From a virus, in IMG/VR virus record IMGVR_UViG_3300009085_000015, positions 1 to 38,752 of that record: a stretch of DNA of 38,752 nucleotides. One strand, 5' to 3'. The notes beneath the pieces are model-generated. The model searched no databases. It saw only the letters and a program-made list of their open reading frames with translations, and was not told the origin of the DNA. The translations under genes and the position numbers were made by a program. How positions within the stretch are numbered: the stretch's first letter is position 1; each line of letters starts with the position of its first letter. This document shows positions 21,811 to 29,691 of this stretch, piece after piece.

Positions 21811-23043
21811 TTACATCCCGAATGCGGAACGGGTGGAGGTTGGGGCTGGGGTGGCGGTGTATGCTTTAATCATATCGGTAACAACGTACCTGGAAGCGTC
21901 AATGGCGTGGTTCAGGCAGTCCACAGGTTCAGGCAGATACCGACCGTTTTTGTCTTGCTTCCAAGTGTAGGAATAGAACTCTTTCTGGATGTTTCTTGAT
22001 TGTGGCGTAATGAATATTTGCTTCGATTGCATAAGGTCGATACCGTAGCGTATAGAGTCTGGCCCCTTCTTGCATGGGTGTATGTTGAAACCGGCGCGGT
22101 ATAGTTCCTCGATGCTTTTTGGTTCCGCACTATCGGCAACAATGCGAGCGTGTTGATTTATGTTCATGGACTTTAGCTTTCGCATTATATCGGAGTTCGT
22201 GAGTCCAGTCTGATAAATCATTTCATCCAAATATATTTCATCTCCACGAACCCATAGGGCTACCATAGCCAATTCATCCGAACTAAAGCCAAAGTCCATC
22301 CCATAACCGTATAACTTTGCATTGTCTGGCACTTCCGACACTTTGAAGTCTTTGAAAACCAGACCTTCCGTAACTCCCCACTCACCAAGAGCGTAGACCT
22401 GGTATGCCGTGCCTTTTAGTGCTTCCAGCTGCTTGCGGTATCCATCGTCAATGAACTTATTATCTTTGTAGGTTGTCTTGAGCAACGTACAAGACTCTGG
22501 TTGATTGTCCACAAAGTACGATTTCAGCCAATGGAAGGCAGAAACCGGATTGAATGACACGGTAATCTGAAACGGTACTGTTGACTGTCCGCGCAATCGT
22601 AGATTGATTTGTTGCAGGTCAGTGTCTGCAAATTCGTTGGCTTCCTCAAGCCATACAGCAGAAAGCACACCGGATCTGAATGTTATACTCTTGATCTTAT
22701 CCTCAGAATCCATTCCGAGGAAAAGAACCTGGTTATTACTGGCCGTACACGTGATAGTCATATCTGATTTATTCACCACGAACAGGCTTTCAAGGTTCCA
22801 CTGGCCTATGATTTGCCGGAATAGCGCAAATGTAGAAAAGCGATTGGTGACACCGTACTTTCTTGCCACCAAAAGATTATACCCTGGAACTGTTATTATC
22901 CTGAATATAGCCCTCTGTACGATAGCAAAAGACTTGCCTGAGCCTGAGCCACCAAGTATGCAGTTAAAGCGCTCCCAATCGCGGTATAGAGGCTTATACG
23001 CATCATTAACCCAATGTGTTAGGCCAGACCAGTCTATGTTCAT
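21811..23043 (-). CDS. terL: Terminase large subunit (PBSX/SPP1-like)
   Basis: A 410-residue motor protein that packages DNA into the procapsid. Walker A is GGSGSGKS at residues 31-38; Walker B is VLSAVWLEEA at about 126-135; the coupling segment QITVSFNP follows at about 159-166. The RNase H-like nuclease has acidic residues at Asp250 (YGMDFGFS), Asp304 (VADSAEP) and Asp382 (NHAIDASRY). The start overlaps the small terminase stop as ATGA. This type usually packages by a headful mechanism, consistent with a circularly permuted genome. Confidence 0.95.
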   Translation of the reverse strand: MNIDWSGLTHWVNDAYKPLYRDWERFNCILGGSGSGKSFAIVQRAIFRIITVPGYNLLVARKYGVTNRFSTFALFRQIIGQWNLESLFVVNKSDMTITCTASNNQVLFLGMDSEDKIKSITFRSGVLSAVWLEEANEFADTDLQQINLRLRGQSTVPFQITVSFNPVSAFHWLKSYFVDNQPESCTLLKTTYKDNKFIDDGYRKQLEALKGTAYQVYALGEWGVTEGLVFKDFKVSEVPDNAKLYGYGMDFGFSSDELAMVALWVRGDEIYLDEMIYQTGLTNSDIMRKLKSMNINQHARIVADSAEPKSIEELYRAGFNIHPCKKGPDSIRYGIDLMQSKQIFITPQSRNIQKEFYSYTWKQDKNGRYLPEPVDCLNHAIDASRYVVTDMIKAYTATPAPTSTRSAFGM

Positions 23044-23345
23044 TTAACAAAGTCAGGTACGCCGATGGAAATAATGCCAATAGTAGCATCTACTTCGGCG
23101 TCTACCTGTTGCACTGGTTTACCGTATGCCCTATCTGCAATAAGTTCGGCTGCCTTGAGCCTGTCAGATCCTCGCTGTTCTGTATCAAGCATAATTTCGG
23201 CCATTACTTCGATTGCCTTGGGAGTAAGTTCTTTTAATCGCTTTTTTAGTTCTTCGGGAATTTGCGGTCTACCGTTGGGGTTATTGGTCTGACCAGGCTT
23301 TGAAAGTCCGCTTGTATTTCTCTTGTTACCAAGTGATTCGCTCAT
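23040..23345 (-). CDS. Terminase small subunit candidate
   Basis: A 101-residue protein opening with the DUF5681-like signature KPGQTNNPNGRPQIPEELKK, then a helical region (AAELIADRAYGKPVQQ) typical of small terminase or terminase-associated proteins. It binds packaging sites on phage DNA in related phages. Its stop is inside the large subunit start (ATGA). GAGG precedes the ATG. Assignment rests on this domain and the position. Confidence 0.8.
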   Translation of the reverse strand: MSESLGNKRNTSGLSKPGQTNNPNGRPQIPEELKKRLKELTPKAIEVMAEIMLDTEQRGSDRLKAAELIADRAYGKPVQQVDAEVDATIGIISIGVPDFVK

Positions 23346-23424
23346 GTGAAATTTACCTCACCGTCTCAGTATTCTACCCGATCCAGTGAGTATAGGATAC
23401 TACGGATGGGGGAGGATTGCAAGC

Positions 23425-23799
23425 TCAATAGAATGTCTCCACAGAACCTGCTGTTTTAATCTCGAAGAACTTGTACTTTCCTTCACGGCAATAGTTCCAG
23501 AGGAATAGTTTTTTACGCATGGTATAATCCACCGTAACAAATCCCTTAACATCCTCAACGACTGTTTCCCCTGAAATATTGCAGTACTGGAAGTCTGCCG
23601 TAAAAACCATACCACGAATAGTCTTTCCATCAATCTTGAATGAAGGCAAAAGAACAAACTTTGGTTGAAGCTCAAGGTTGAATACCTGAGTTCCTTCCAG
23701 AGACTTTAGATAAGAGTACCGCTTTGCTTCCTCTTTGGAATCAAACTTGATGTTATCGACAATGCACTTTTTGCCCCCGTACTTTGAGCGCTTGATCAT
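23425..23799 (-). CDS. DUF1064 nuclease-like protein
   Basis: A 124-residue protein with the full DUF1064 pattern: SKYGGKKCIVDNIKFDSKEE at the start, ELQPKFVLLPSF in the middle, MVFTADFQYC and VVEDVKGF as the acidic core, then KKLFLWNY. The conserved E (of SKEEA), D (of ADF) and E-x-K (EDVK) fit a PD-(D/E)xK nuclease fold. In related phages this family accompanies replication or packaging genes. The activity is inferred. ATGA overlap with its upstream neighbour. Confidence 0.85.
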   Translation of the reverse strand: MIKRSKYGGKKCIVDNIKFDSKEEAKRYSYLKSLEGTQVFNLELQPKFVLLPSFKIDGKTIRGMVFTADFQYCNISGETVVEDVKGFVTVDYTMRKKLFLWNYCREGKYKFFEIKTAGSVETFY

Positions 23800-24332
23800 T
23801 GTTCTATACCAATTTGTTCAAGATGGTCTATCGCTATAAAGTCTCGAACTTCTTTGACTTTGCATATTTGCCTGATAACTTCATCAATCATGCATTTATC
23901 ACGATGTATGACGGTTAGTGCATTTGATAGTATCAAGTTTACTTTTTTAACGTCTGGAATTTCTTTCCAGAATGAATCACAAGCACCGGCTGATTTCCTT
24001 AGTGTTTTTATGTTGTCTTCTGGATGAGATACTACCTTGAATTTTCCACCATCATTCCATAGCATCATGGCCTTTGAAAGTTGCACATCTTGATCAGTGG
24101 TGCTTAGTCTTGATTTAAGAGTTAGTTGCAAATCAGTTTCATCATATATGTTCTGTTTATGGGCTTCATACGCTAATTTTATGTGGTCAGTTAGATTTGA
24201 AGCAATAAACGTAGCGTATGGAACCTTTGTTTTTAGCCCATCTGCTTTTACCGTTGCTTGTTCAAGTGTGGTGTAAAATCCAATTGCAAGTTTTAACTCT
24301 GGATTATATACACAAAAAAAATCTTCTCTCAT
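23796..24332 (-). CDS. Hypothetical protein, 178 residues
   Basis: The product starts MREDFFCVYNPELKLAIGFY. No family was recognised. It has a helical middle region with many lysines and a C-terminal segment (VKEVRDFIAIDHLEQIGIEQ). I use the ATG at 24,332 because it overlaps the preceding stop as ATGA and AGAGG lies nine bases upstream; an ATG 36 bases earlier is possible. Position next to DUF1064 and terminase genes does not define a role. Confidence 0.75.
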   Translation of the reverse strand: MREDFFCVYNPELKLAIGFYTTLEQATVKADGLKTKVPYATFIASNLTDHIKLAYEAHKQNIYDETDLQLTLKSRLSTTDQDVQLSKAMMLWNDGGKFKVVSHPEDNIKTLRKSAGACDSFWKEIPDVKKVNLILSNALTVIHRDKCMIDEVIRQICKVKEVRDFIAIDHLEQIGIEQ

Positions 24333-24565
24333 TTTGTGGCCTCTTTGATTTCTTCCATTGAAGCCCATCGGAAGGTATATCCTTTAGCGTGCTTGCATCC
24401 ACCTGTCATGAACTTCGCCATAAGTGGATAGCTTATGTTCATGGCAATCGCCATAGAGGTCATCGATTCGGCATAGAGTCCAGTCTGTTCGCAAATGATT
24501 GGTTTGCCCTTAGATCCCCTTGGCATCTTTTCTACCGATGGTTTTTTTTGTATGTCAAGAATCAT
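24329..24565 (-). CDS. NUMOD1-like DNA-binding protein, stand-alone
   Basis: A 78-residue protein. The segment KPIICEQTGLYAESMTSMAI followed by MNISYPLMAKFM and KHAKGYTFRW matches the NUMOD1 pattern (I-C-x-x-TG, helix-turn-helix, G-Y-x-F/W-R-W) known from homing endonucleases, but no nuclease domain is attached. AAAGGAG lies seven bases before the ATG and a near-consensus promoter is directly upstream, making it the first gene of the left arm. A regulatory DNA-binding role is plausible. Confidence 0.65.
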   Translation of the reverse strand: MILDIQKKPSVEKMPRGSKGKPIICEQTGLYAESMTSMAIAMNISYPLMAKFMTGGCKHAKGYTFRWASMEEIKEATK

Positions 24566-24589
24566 GAATATTACTCCTTTCAAGTTAAA

Positions 24590-24618
24590 ATTATAACTTA
24601 TAAAAATAATAAAGTCAA
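24590..24618 (-). promoter_or_regulatory. Left-arm main promoter
   Basis: Minus strand TTGACT (24,618-24,613), a 17-base spacer and consensus TATAAT (24,595-24,590). The -10 region lies in the inverted repeat AAGTTATAATTTTAACTT, a likely operator. Confidence 0.9.
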
Positions 24619-24642
24619 TGGTTTTGAATGTCAAATGGTAAA

Positions 24643-24948
24643 ATGCGACATGTCGCATCGTAATGCGACACCTTAATTCCATGTACCATATAAAATAAAG
24701 TCGTGTTTTTGACAAAATCGCATTTGACCCCCCTATACACACACAATAAATACTATGGGATATGTGAGGGGGTGGGTATATGCGACACTGCTACTTACTA
24801 TGTAATAATACATATTATATATTATATTATATATATTATTATGTATGTAATGGAGATTTTCATATGGTTTCATGTAAGAATAATAGAGATATTTTAGTTT
24901 TCCATAGTGTCGCATTTTTGTCGCATTTTAGTGCGACAGTACGCGACA
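24643..24948. other. Iteron cluster, candidate replication origin or operator array
   Basis: The heptamer TGCGACA (reverse TGTCGCA) occurs at 24,644-24,650, 24,651-24,657, 24,664-24,670, 24,781-24,787, 24,908-24,914, 24,919-24,925 and 24,932-24,938, with a one-mismatch copy at 24,942-24,948 and a poorer one near 24,716-24,722. The first two form a perfect 16-bp palindrome, ATGCGACATGTCGCAT. A long AT-only tract (about 24,810-24,842) and C-rich and G-rich stretches (24,728, 24,769) lie between. With the DnaA box downstream this looks like an origin. Repressor operators are the alternative. Confidence 0.7.
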
Positions 24949-24967
24949 AAATAACATAAAAAATCGT

Positions 24968-24996
24968 TTGACATAGTGTAGAATAATATGTAAGAT
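24968..24996 (+). promoter_or_regulatory. Early right-arm promoter
   Basis: TTGACA, a 17-base spacer and TAAGAT (24,991-24,996). It lies 20 bases after the last iteron and leads into the branched leader of the primase gene. Confidence 0.8.
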
Positions 24997-25019
24997 GTTT
25001 TTATCTACTTGGTGGTGCT

Positions 25020-25028
25020 TGTGGATAA
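25020..25028 (-). promoter_or_regulatory. DnaA box
   Basis: The plus strand reads TGTGGATAA, the complement of the perfect DnaA box TTATCCACA. It is within a short hairpin-forming segment downstream of the iterons. Confidence 0.65.
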
Positions 25029-25052
25029 GCATTATACGATGCATACTGTAAG

Positions 25053-25131
25053 AGCCTTTTGACATGGTATCTGGTCGTATAGCCGGATAATGGAAGCACA
25101 CCACTTCCAGCCATGTCAAAGGGCTTTTTTT
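25053..25131 (+). ncRNA. Branched leader RNA, attenuator-like
   Basis: A 15-bp outer stem (AGCCTTTTGACATGG with CCATGTCAAAGGGCT, one G-T pair) encloses two hairpins: TATCTGG/CCGGATA with an 8-base loop and TGGAAG/CTTCCA with loop CACACCA. Seven T follow directly. It lies between the early promoter and the primase ribosome site, so it should act as a transcription attenuator or a terminated small RNA. Confidence 0.7.
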
Positions 25132-25149
25132 ATCGACAGGAGTTTTTTT

Positions 25150-27294
25150 ATGAGTCAGAAGCTAAGATTCGCCAGATACTATGCAAGTCTTGGCATACCT
25201 GTGTTTCCGGTGCGTCATATTGTTGATGGTAAATGTTCGTGTGGAAATTCGAGTTGTGATAGTCCTGGCAAACATCCAGAATATGAAAAAGGATACTTTG
25301 AACACGGGCTAACCGATGCCACAACAAATATAGAAAAAATAGATGAATGGTGGGCCAAGTGGCCCAATGCAAATATTGGCGGAGTCATGGGTGAAAGATC
25401 CGGCATTATCTGCATAGACTTTGACGACATGAATTGGTTTGATAATCAGAGTGAACTTGATATTGAGCTACCTGAAACACCACTTTCTATAACAGGAAAA
25501 GGACTTCACTATTTTTACAAGTATCCTGGTCCTACAAGATCGGCAAAGAGAATACAGAAATACCCTATAGATTCAAGGGCAGATGGCGGATATGTTCTTC
25601 TGGCCCCTTCTGATCATATTTCAGGTAGAAAATATGAATGGAAACTTGGTTTTCCAGACGTTGAAATTGCTCCATGTCCTCAATGGTGGATTGATCTACT
25701 TGCAAAGTCAAACGATAAGCCAAAAATTGAAAACTCTGGAGAAAAGATAAACGAAGGCGGAAGAAACGACACTATTTTTACCTATGCGTATGAGTTATTC
25801 ATCAAAGAAAAATATTCATACGATGATGTGGAAGCTATGGTTTTTGGTCTTAACTATAAAAAATGTGTCCCCCCAATGAATGACCAAGAAGTTATAAACA
25901 TAGTAAGAAGTGCATTCCAAAGAAAGGAAAAGGTAGAAGAAGAGCAAGCAGAATTACTTTCCCATGTTGATATGGAATCAGTAATGAGAAACCTTGATCT
26001 TAAAAAAGAAATGGGTCTAATGAATGAAGATCTTGGTAAGAGGGAAATAGTAAAACCAGACTTCATGCCAAAGAGAGGATTGATTAAGGATATAGCAGAA
26101 TACATACTTGCACATTCAGAAAAGCCACTTCCAACACTTGCTGTATCGGCTGCAACTTGTTTTGTTGGTGCAATGGCTGGAAGGAAGTACAGTACTACAA
26201 CTGGACTTGGCCCTAATATTGTTATGGTTGGAGTGGCAGGATCTTCACATGGTAAGGGTAAAGCTCAAGCTATTATAGAAAAAATTGCCTCAGAATGTGA
26301 TGGTAATGTTAATAGAAAAATGGGTGTTAGTGATTTTGCTTCTGGTCCTGGTGTTGTATCAATGCTGGTCGAAAACCCAGCAAGGCTATGTATCATAGAT
26401 GAATTTGGAATATTTCTTAATGCTGTAACTGGAGCTATGGCAGATTCAAGCAAGAAAGAAATAGCCAAGGTTATCATGGTAATGTATTCTTCTTACAATA
26501 CAACATACCGAGGAACAGCAAGGGCAGACACTAAGCTGAATCCAGCAAAAATAATTCATAACCCATGCCTTTGTATTTATGGCATGAGTACGCCAGATAT
26601 TCTCTATAAGGCATTCTCGTCAAGCCATAGTGAAGATGGATTCTTGGCAAGACTTATGATAGTAGATGATGGTGAGAAGTCACCTAAAATAAACAGAGAT
26701 GCAAAAAGTTATCCTGTTCCAGGGCATATTATACAAGGTGTAAATAAGATAGCTGGTAGAATAAATATTGGCGAAATAGAAAGCTCTGCAACAAAGCCTA
26801 CTATCGAAGTAGTAAACGAAACCAAGCACGTTACAGAACAGCGTATGGACATAGCTGATTTGATGAACGAACAGGATGACGTTAGCAAACAATCTATTCT
26901 TGGTCGTGTGGTAGAGAATGCCATGAAACTTGCACTCATTCATGCCATAAGTATCAATCAAGAAAACCCTGTTATCGGTAGCGAATCCTTTGAATGGGGC
27001 TTGAATATTGCGGTCTATTGCGCTGAAAGACTCATAGAGATAAACGAAAAGCACGTTTTTGACACAAAGGTGCAGGAAGAAACAAACAAATATTACAGCT
27101 ACATAGAGAAGCACAAAGATGGCGTTGAATTAAGGCTTATTACAAAGAATGGCCCAGGCAGAAGCCATAAGACGTATGATAGGGATGAATATCTGAAGGT
27201 TCTTGTAGAGTCTGGAAAAGTATTTGTAGTAGGCAAAAAATACTATACAGCAAAGGCTTATAAAAAATATCTACAAAGCTTGGAAAATGAGTAG
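25150..27294 (+). CDS. Primase-polymerase with C-terminal ATPase
   Basis: A 714-residue replication protein. N-terminal prim-pol domain: YYASLGIPVFPV (10-21), cysteine/histidine cluster CSCGNSSC..PGKHP (29-43), metal site CIDFDD with Asp90 and Asp92, and GKGLHYFYKYP (116-126). A PriCT-like helix region follows (NEGGRNDTIFTYAYEL, 201-216). The C-terminal half resembles DUF3987-type ATPases, with GVAGSSHGKGKA (361-372) and Walker B CIIDEFG (414-420). Position 370 is Gly where Walker A normally has Ser or Thr. The start at 25,150 has AGGAG upstream; a longer form would include the leader RNA. Probably makes primers and unwinds or loads at the origin. Confidence 0.88.
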   Translation: MSQKLRFARYYASLGIPVFPVRHIVDGKCSCGNSSCDSPGKHPEYEKGYFEHGLTDATTNIEKIDEWWAKWPNANIGGVMGERSGIICIDFDDMNWFDNQSELDIELPETPLSITGKGLHYFYKYPGPTRSAKRIQKYPIDSRADGGYVLLAPSDHISGRKYEWKLGFPDVEIAPCPQWWIDLLAKSNDKPKIENSGEKINEGGRNDTIFTYAYELFIKEKYSYDDVEAMVFGLNYKKCVPPMNDQEVINIVRSAFQRKEKVEEEQAELLSHVDMESVMRNLDLKKEMGLMNEDLGKREIVKPDFMPKRGLIKDIAEYILAHSEKPLPTLAVSAATCFVGAMAGRKYSTTTGLGPNIVMVGVAGSSHGKGKAQAIIEKIASECDGNVNRKMGVSDFASGPGVVSMLVENPARLCIIDEFGIFLNAVTGAMADSSKKEIAKVIMVMYSSYNTTYRGTARADTKLNPAKIIHNPCLCIYGMSTPDILYKAFSSSHSEDGFLARLMIVDDGEKSPKINRDAKSYPVPGHIIQGVNKIAGRINIGEIESSATKPTIEVVNETKHVTEQRMDIADLMNEQDDVSKQSILGRVVENAMKLALIHAISINQENPVIGSESFEWGLNIAVYCAERLIEINEKHVFDTKVQEETNKYYSYIEKHKDGVELRLITKNGPGRSHKTYDRDEYLKVLVESGKVFVVGKKYYTAKAYKKYLQSLENE

Positions 27295-27349
27295 ACAAGA
27301 ATATAAAAATATAGTATAAATAATGTGAAGAGTAGAAAAAGGAGAGTAT

Positions 27350-28168
27350 ATGGAAGGTGAAAAACTGACCATCGGCATACCGCCAAAAGAGTCAAAGCTC
27401 AAAGGTATGTTGACCAAGCCAAAGCCAAGAGCGCCTATTATTACGGCATTTGGCACTGGTGGAGTAGGAAAGACAACATTGTTGTCTTTATTCCGTAAGC
27501 CGGTATTGATACGTACCGAAGATGGAAGCCAGGCTATAGACGGTAAAAACGTTTATATGTTCGAACAAGCCAATGGATACGATGATATTGTTGAACAGCT
27601 TGAATTGTTGCTTCATGAAGATCATAAGTTTGAAACCGTTGGCATTGATAGTATTACCAAGATGCACCTACTTTTTGAGGCAGAAGTCTTGGCAAGCGAT
27701 CCAAAGGCACCAAGCTTAAACCAGGCCCTTGGAGGCTATGGAGCTGGAAACAAAGCGATTGCTAAGAAACACGCTTATATCAGGCAATTGTGTGGGCTAC
27801 TGAATGAGCGAAAAGGCATGACGGTCATTTTCATAGCCCATGCTGAACTCGACACGGTAGAACCACCAGATAGCCCAAGCTATTCGATGTACTCCATTAA
27901 AATCCAAAAGGCTTCTATGGCGTACTATACGGATGACGTCGATATTGTTGCACACGTGAAACTACAAACATTCACGAAGAAAAACGAAGACAAAACAAAT
28001 CAAGCAGTGTCAACAGACACAAGGCTTATTGCATGTACTTCTAACGCAAACAGTATTGCCAAGAATCGCTATGGCATAACAGAAGAAATTCCATACACCA
28101 TGGATCATATTAATCAGGGCATTAATCCTATTATGCCATTCATCCCCTACTACAACATAAAGGAATAA
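27350..28168 (+). CDS. Sak4-like/RecA-type ATPase
   Basis: A 272-residue NTP-binding protein. Walker A GTGGVGKTT is at 35-43 and a Walker B strand FETVGIDSIT at about 94-103 (Asp100), followed by GMTVIFIAHAEL-like strand near 160. This is the layout of phage AAA_24/Sak4 single-strand annealing ATPases, which work with an SSB. The SSB-like gene follows three bases later, supporting a recombination or replication role. GGAG lies five bases before the ATG. Confidence 0.85.
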   Translation: MEGEKLTIGIPPKESKLKGMLTKPKPRAPIITAFGTGGVGKTTLLSLFRKPVLIRTEDGSQAIDGKNVYMFEQANGYDDIVEQLELLLHEDHKFETVGIDSITKMHLLFEAEVLASDPKAPSLNQALGGYGAGNKAIAKKHAYIRQLCGLLNERKGMTVIFIAHAELDTVEPPDSPSYSMYSIKIQKASMAYYTDDVDIVAHVKLQTFTKKNEDKTNQAVSTDTRLIACTSNANSIAKNRYGITEEIPYTMDHINQGINPIMPFIPYYNIKE

Positions 28169-28171
28169 ATC

Positions 28172-28654
28172 ATGAGCTACGAAGTAAACATTAACGCCAA
28201 GCAGATTAACGACGAAGACAAGAAGAAATTCGGCCTTATTCCAGACGGTAACTACACCGCAATGATGACTGATTATGAAAGTAAATCAGGACCAAAAGGT
28301 GAATACCTTTCAGCAACATTCCAGATCGTAGAAGGTGAATACAAGAATCGCAAGATTTTTGATAAGTACTTTATCAATGGTAGCTCTGCTGCTGTAGCCA
28401 TTGCACATTCGAAATGGTCAGCTATTGCTGTATCAGTTGGTATTGAAAACATCAAGAATCTTGACCAGTTGCTTAATAAGCCGTTCTCTATGGCAATAGG
28501 ATTTGAAAAGGGATCTGGTGGATATGACGATAAGAATGTGTATAAAGGCGCAAAGCCAATGAAAGCAAATCTTACCGCCAGACCAGCCAAGGTAGAACAA
28601 ACACCACAGCAAGCCAATGCTACGCAATCGGGTTTCGAAGACGATGTATTTTGA
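28172..28654 (+). CDS. DUF669-type single-strand DNA-binding protein
   Basis: A 160-residue protein with the DUF669 pattern: LIPDGNYTAMMTDYESKSGP, YLSATFQIVEGEYKNRKIFD and a glycine/lysine region, ending in an acidic tail (GFEDDVF) like those by which SSBs contact partner proteins. It directly follows the Sak4-like ATPase, the usual partner. It likely coats single-stranded phage DNA during replication and annealing. Confidence 0.82.
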   Translation: MSYEVNINAKQINDEDKKKFGLIPDGNYTAMMTDYESKSGPKGEYLSATFQIVEGEYKNRKIFDKYFINGSSAAVAIAHSKWSAIAVSVGIENIKNLDQLLNKPFSMAIGFEKGSGGYDDKNVYKGAKPMKANLTARPAKVEQTPQQANATQSGFEDDVF

Positions 28655-28662
28655 TTAACCGC

Positions 28663-28683
28663 GCCCCCGAAAGGGGGCTTTAC
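28663..28683 (+). terminator. Weak terminator after SSB gene
   Basis: GCCCCC, tetraloop GAAA, GGGGGC, then TTTA. A stable hairpin with a short T-run, probably giving partial termination. Confidence 0.6.
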
Positions 28684-28696
28684 TATTGGAGGAACC

Positions 28697-29152
28697 ATGG
28701 ACAAAGTACTTGATATATTCGCTCCACATTGCCAGTTTATCACCTGGACAGAAACAGCATGGATTGCAACTGCCATACGTGAACATTATTGCAATGGCAA
28801 AAGTGAGGATGAACTTGAACAGTTTGTCAATCAAACATACCTCAAGAATCGAAAGCTCAAGCTCTTGAACGGCGAATACTGGACTAAGGCAATGACATCA
28901 AGACCATACATAGAATGGATCTCAGCAAACACCAAACTGATTATTGATGAACTAAAACCAGACATCTGGAGCACCGACCACGAATCAGATGATATGCCTG
29001 ATTTCATGAAGATCCCCCGCTTTGGCCTGTTCCATGAAGGAGGCCAGGACGAATACATGAACGGTACACGTGAACATAGAATTGGTGCAGTAACGAAAAA
29101 GTACAGCCTAAGGTCGATAATCAAGAGCTACGATACATTGCCAACAGTATAA
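28697..29152 (+). CDS. Hypothetical protein, 151 residues
   Basis: The product begins MDKVLDIFAPHCQFITWTET and is mostly helical, with a basic C-terminal end (AVTKKYSLRSIIKSYD). No family was recognised. GGAGG lies six bases before the ATG. It follows the SSB gene behind a weak terminator and ends at a stronger terminator, so it is the last gene of the replication transcript. A replication accessory role is possible from context only. Confidence 0.78.
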   Translation: MDKVLDIFAPHCQFITWTETAWIATAIREHYCNGKSEDELEQFVNQTYLKNRKLKLLNGEYWTKAMTSRPYIEWISANTKLIIDELKPDIWSTDHESDDMPDFMKIPRFGLFHEGGQDEYMNGTREHRIGAVTKKYSLRSIIKSYDTLPTV

Positions 29153-29162
29153 CCGCAACACG

Positions 29163-29187
29163 CCACCCCATCCGGTGGATTTTTTTA
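29163..29187 (+). terminator. Terminator of replication operon
   Basis: CCACC, 6-base loop, GGTGG, then A and seven T. It is followed within 11 bases by the next promoter. Confidence 0.85.
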
Positions 29188-29197
29188 TTTATAACTA

Positions 29198-29226
29198 TTG
29201 ACTGTAAGCATTGTATCGGTTATAGT
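29198..29226 (+). promoter_or_regulatory. Promoter of XRE regulator gene
   Basis: TTGACT, a 17-base spacer and TATAGT. Shares TGTATCGGTTATAGTA (29,212-29,227) with the lipoprotein promoter. Confidence 0.85.
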
Positions 29227-29245
29227 ATCCAATAGAGGTAAAACA

Positions 29246-29470
29246 ATGATCTATCCTAACGGACATTTTTCTAACAAGATTGCAAGTCTACTTGCAGTAA
29301 ACAACTGGAACCAATCGGATTTCGCCAAGTTGACTGGCGGTTCTCCTGCATCCGTTTCCCATTGGGTATGCGGAAGGACGAAACCGAATCGGTTTATTAT
29401 GCCAAAGGTATTGCAGGTGCTTGGTGAGTATGCGGAGAGGGCGTTGACGGAAGAGGAGGTTTGGAAGTGA
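29246..29470 (+). CDS. XRE/Cro-type HTH regulator
   Basis: A 74-residue protein with a helix-turn-helix: SNKIASLLAVNNWNQSDFAK (helices 1-2), LTGGSPASVSHWVCGRTKPN (recognition helix and turn) and ALTEEEVW at the end. The pattern (NQSDFAKLTG..ASVSHWVCGR) is that of Cro/C1-type DNA-binding domains. AGAGG precedes the ATG at 29,246. It may bind the operator-like sequences around the family of early promoters. Confidence 0.82.
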   Translation: MIYPNGHFSNKIASLLAVNNWNQSDFAKLTGGSPASVSHWVCGRTKPNRFIMPKVLQVLGEYAERALTEEEVWK

Positions 29471-29652
29471 GTAAATGTATGATTGATTATGCAATTAGAA
29501 CACTTGAAATAGAGCTTGCTAAAATAGAAGGATCAATGCGTGTTGAGGATAGGTATTCGGCATATCCTGAATATAGAGGCTCAGGGGTTGATTATCTATC
29601 AAGGAAGAAAGAAAGACCTCCAACGTGCAATAGATTTGCTTATGGTTATTAA
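29467..29652 (+). CDS. Small hypothetical protein, 61 residues
   Basis: Starts at GTG (29,467) with GGAGG seven bases upstream; the GTGA overlaps the stop of the XRE gene, so the two are translationally coupled. The peptide (VSKCMIDYAIRTLEIELAKI) is helical at first and rich in Tyr, Arg and Gly later. No family was recognised. Confidence 0.65.
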   Translation: MSKCMIDYAIRTLEIELAKIEGSMRVEDRYSAYPEYRGSGVDYLSRKKERPPTCNRFAYGY

Positions 29653-29691
29653 TCAATCACCAGTGGAAAATTCAACAAAATAGGAGTTGAT

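Larger units (their letters stand above)
24566..25149. other. Divergent intergenic control region
   Basis: A gene-free segment of about 580 bp between the two arms. It holds, left to right, the left-arm promoter, the iteron cluster, an AT-rich tract, the early promoter, a DnaA box and a branched attenuator-like RNA. Short open frames here are in AT-only sequence without ribosome sites and are not called. Confidence 0.85.

Noticed and set aside
23346-23424. Promoter before the small terminase gene
   Set aside because: A TATACT is present but no -35 box at a workable distance was found.
24703-24915. Open frames on both strands in the AT-rich part of the control region
   Set aside because: They consist of TA-repeat codons, lack ribosome sites and lie between iterons.
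24643-24948. CRISPR array
   Set aside because: The repeats are seven bases, in both orientations and unevenly spaced, with no spacers of constant length; none were seen elsewhere.
25058-25087. TTGACA inside the branched leader as a second early promoter
   Set aside because: The nearest -10-like GATAAT is about 21 bases away, and both segments are explained by the stem structure.
28273-28776. 167-codon minus-strand frame
   Set aside because: It is antisense to the SSB-like gene, crosses its terminator and has no homologous look.
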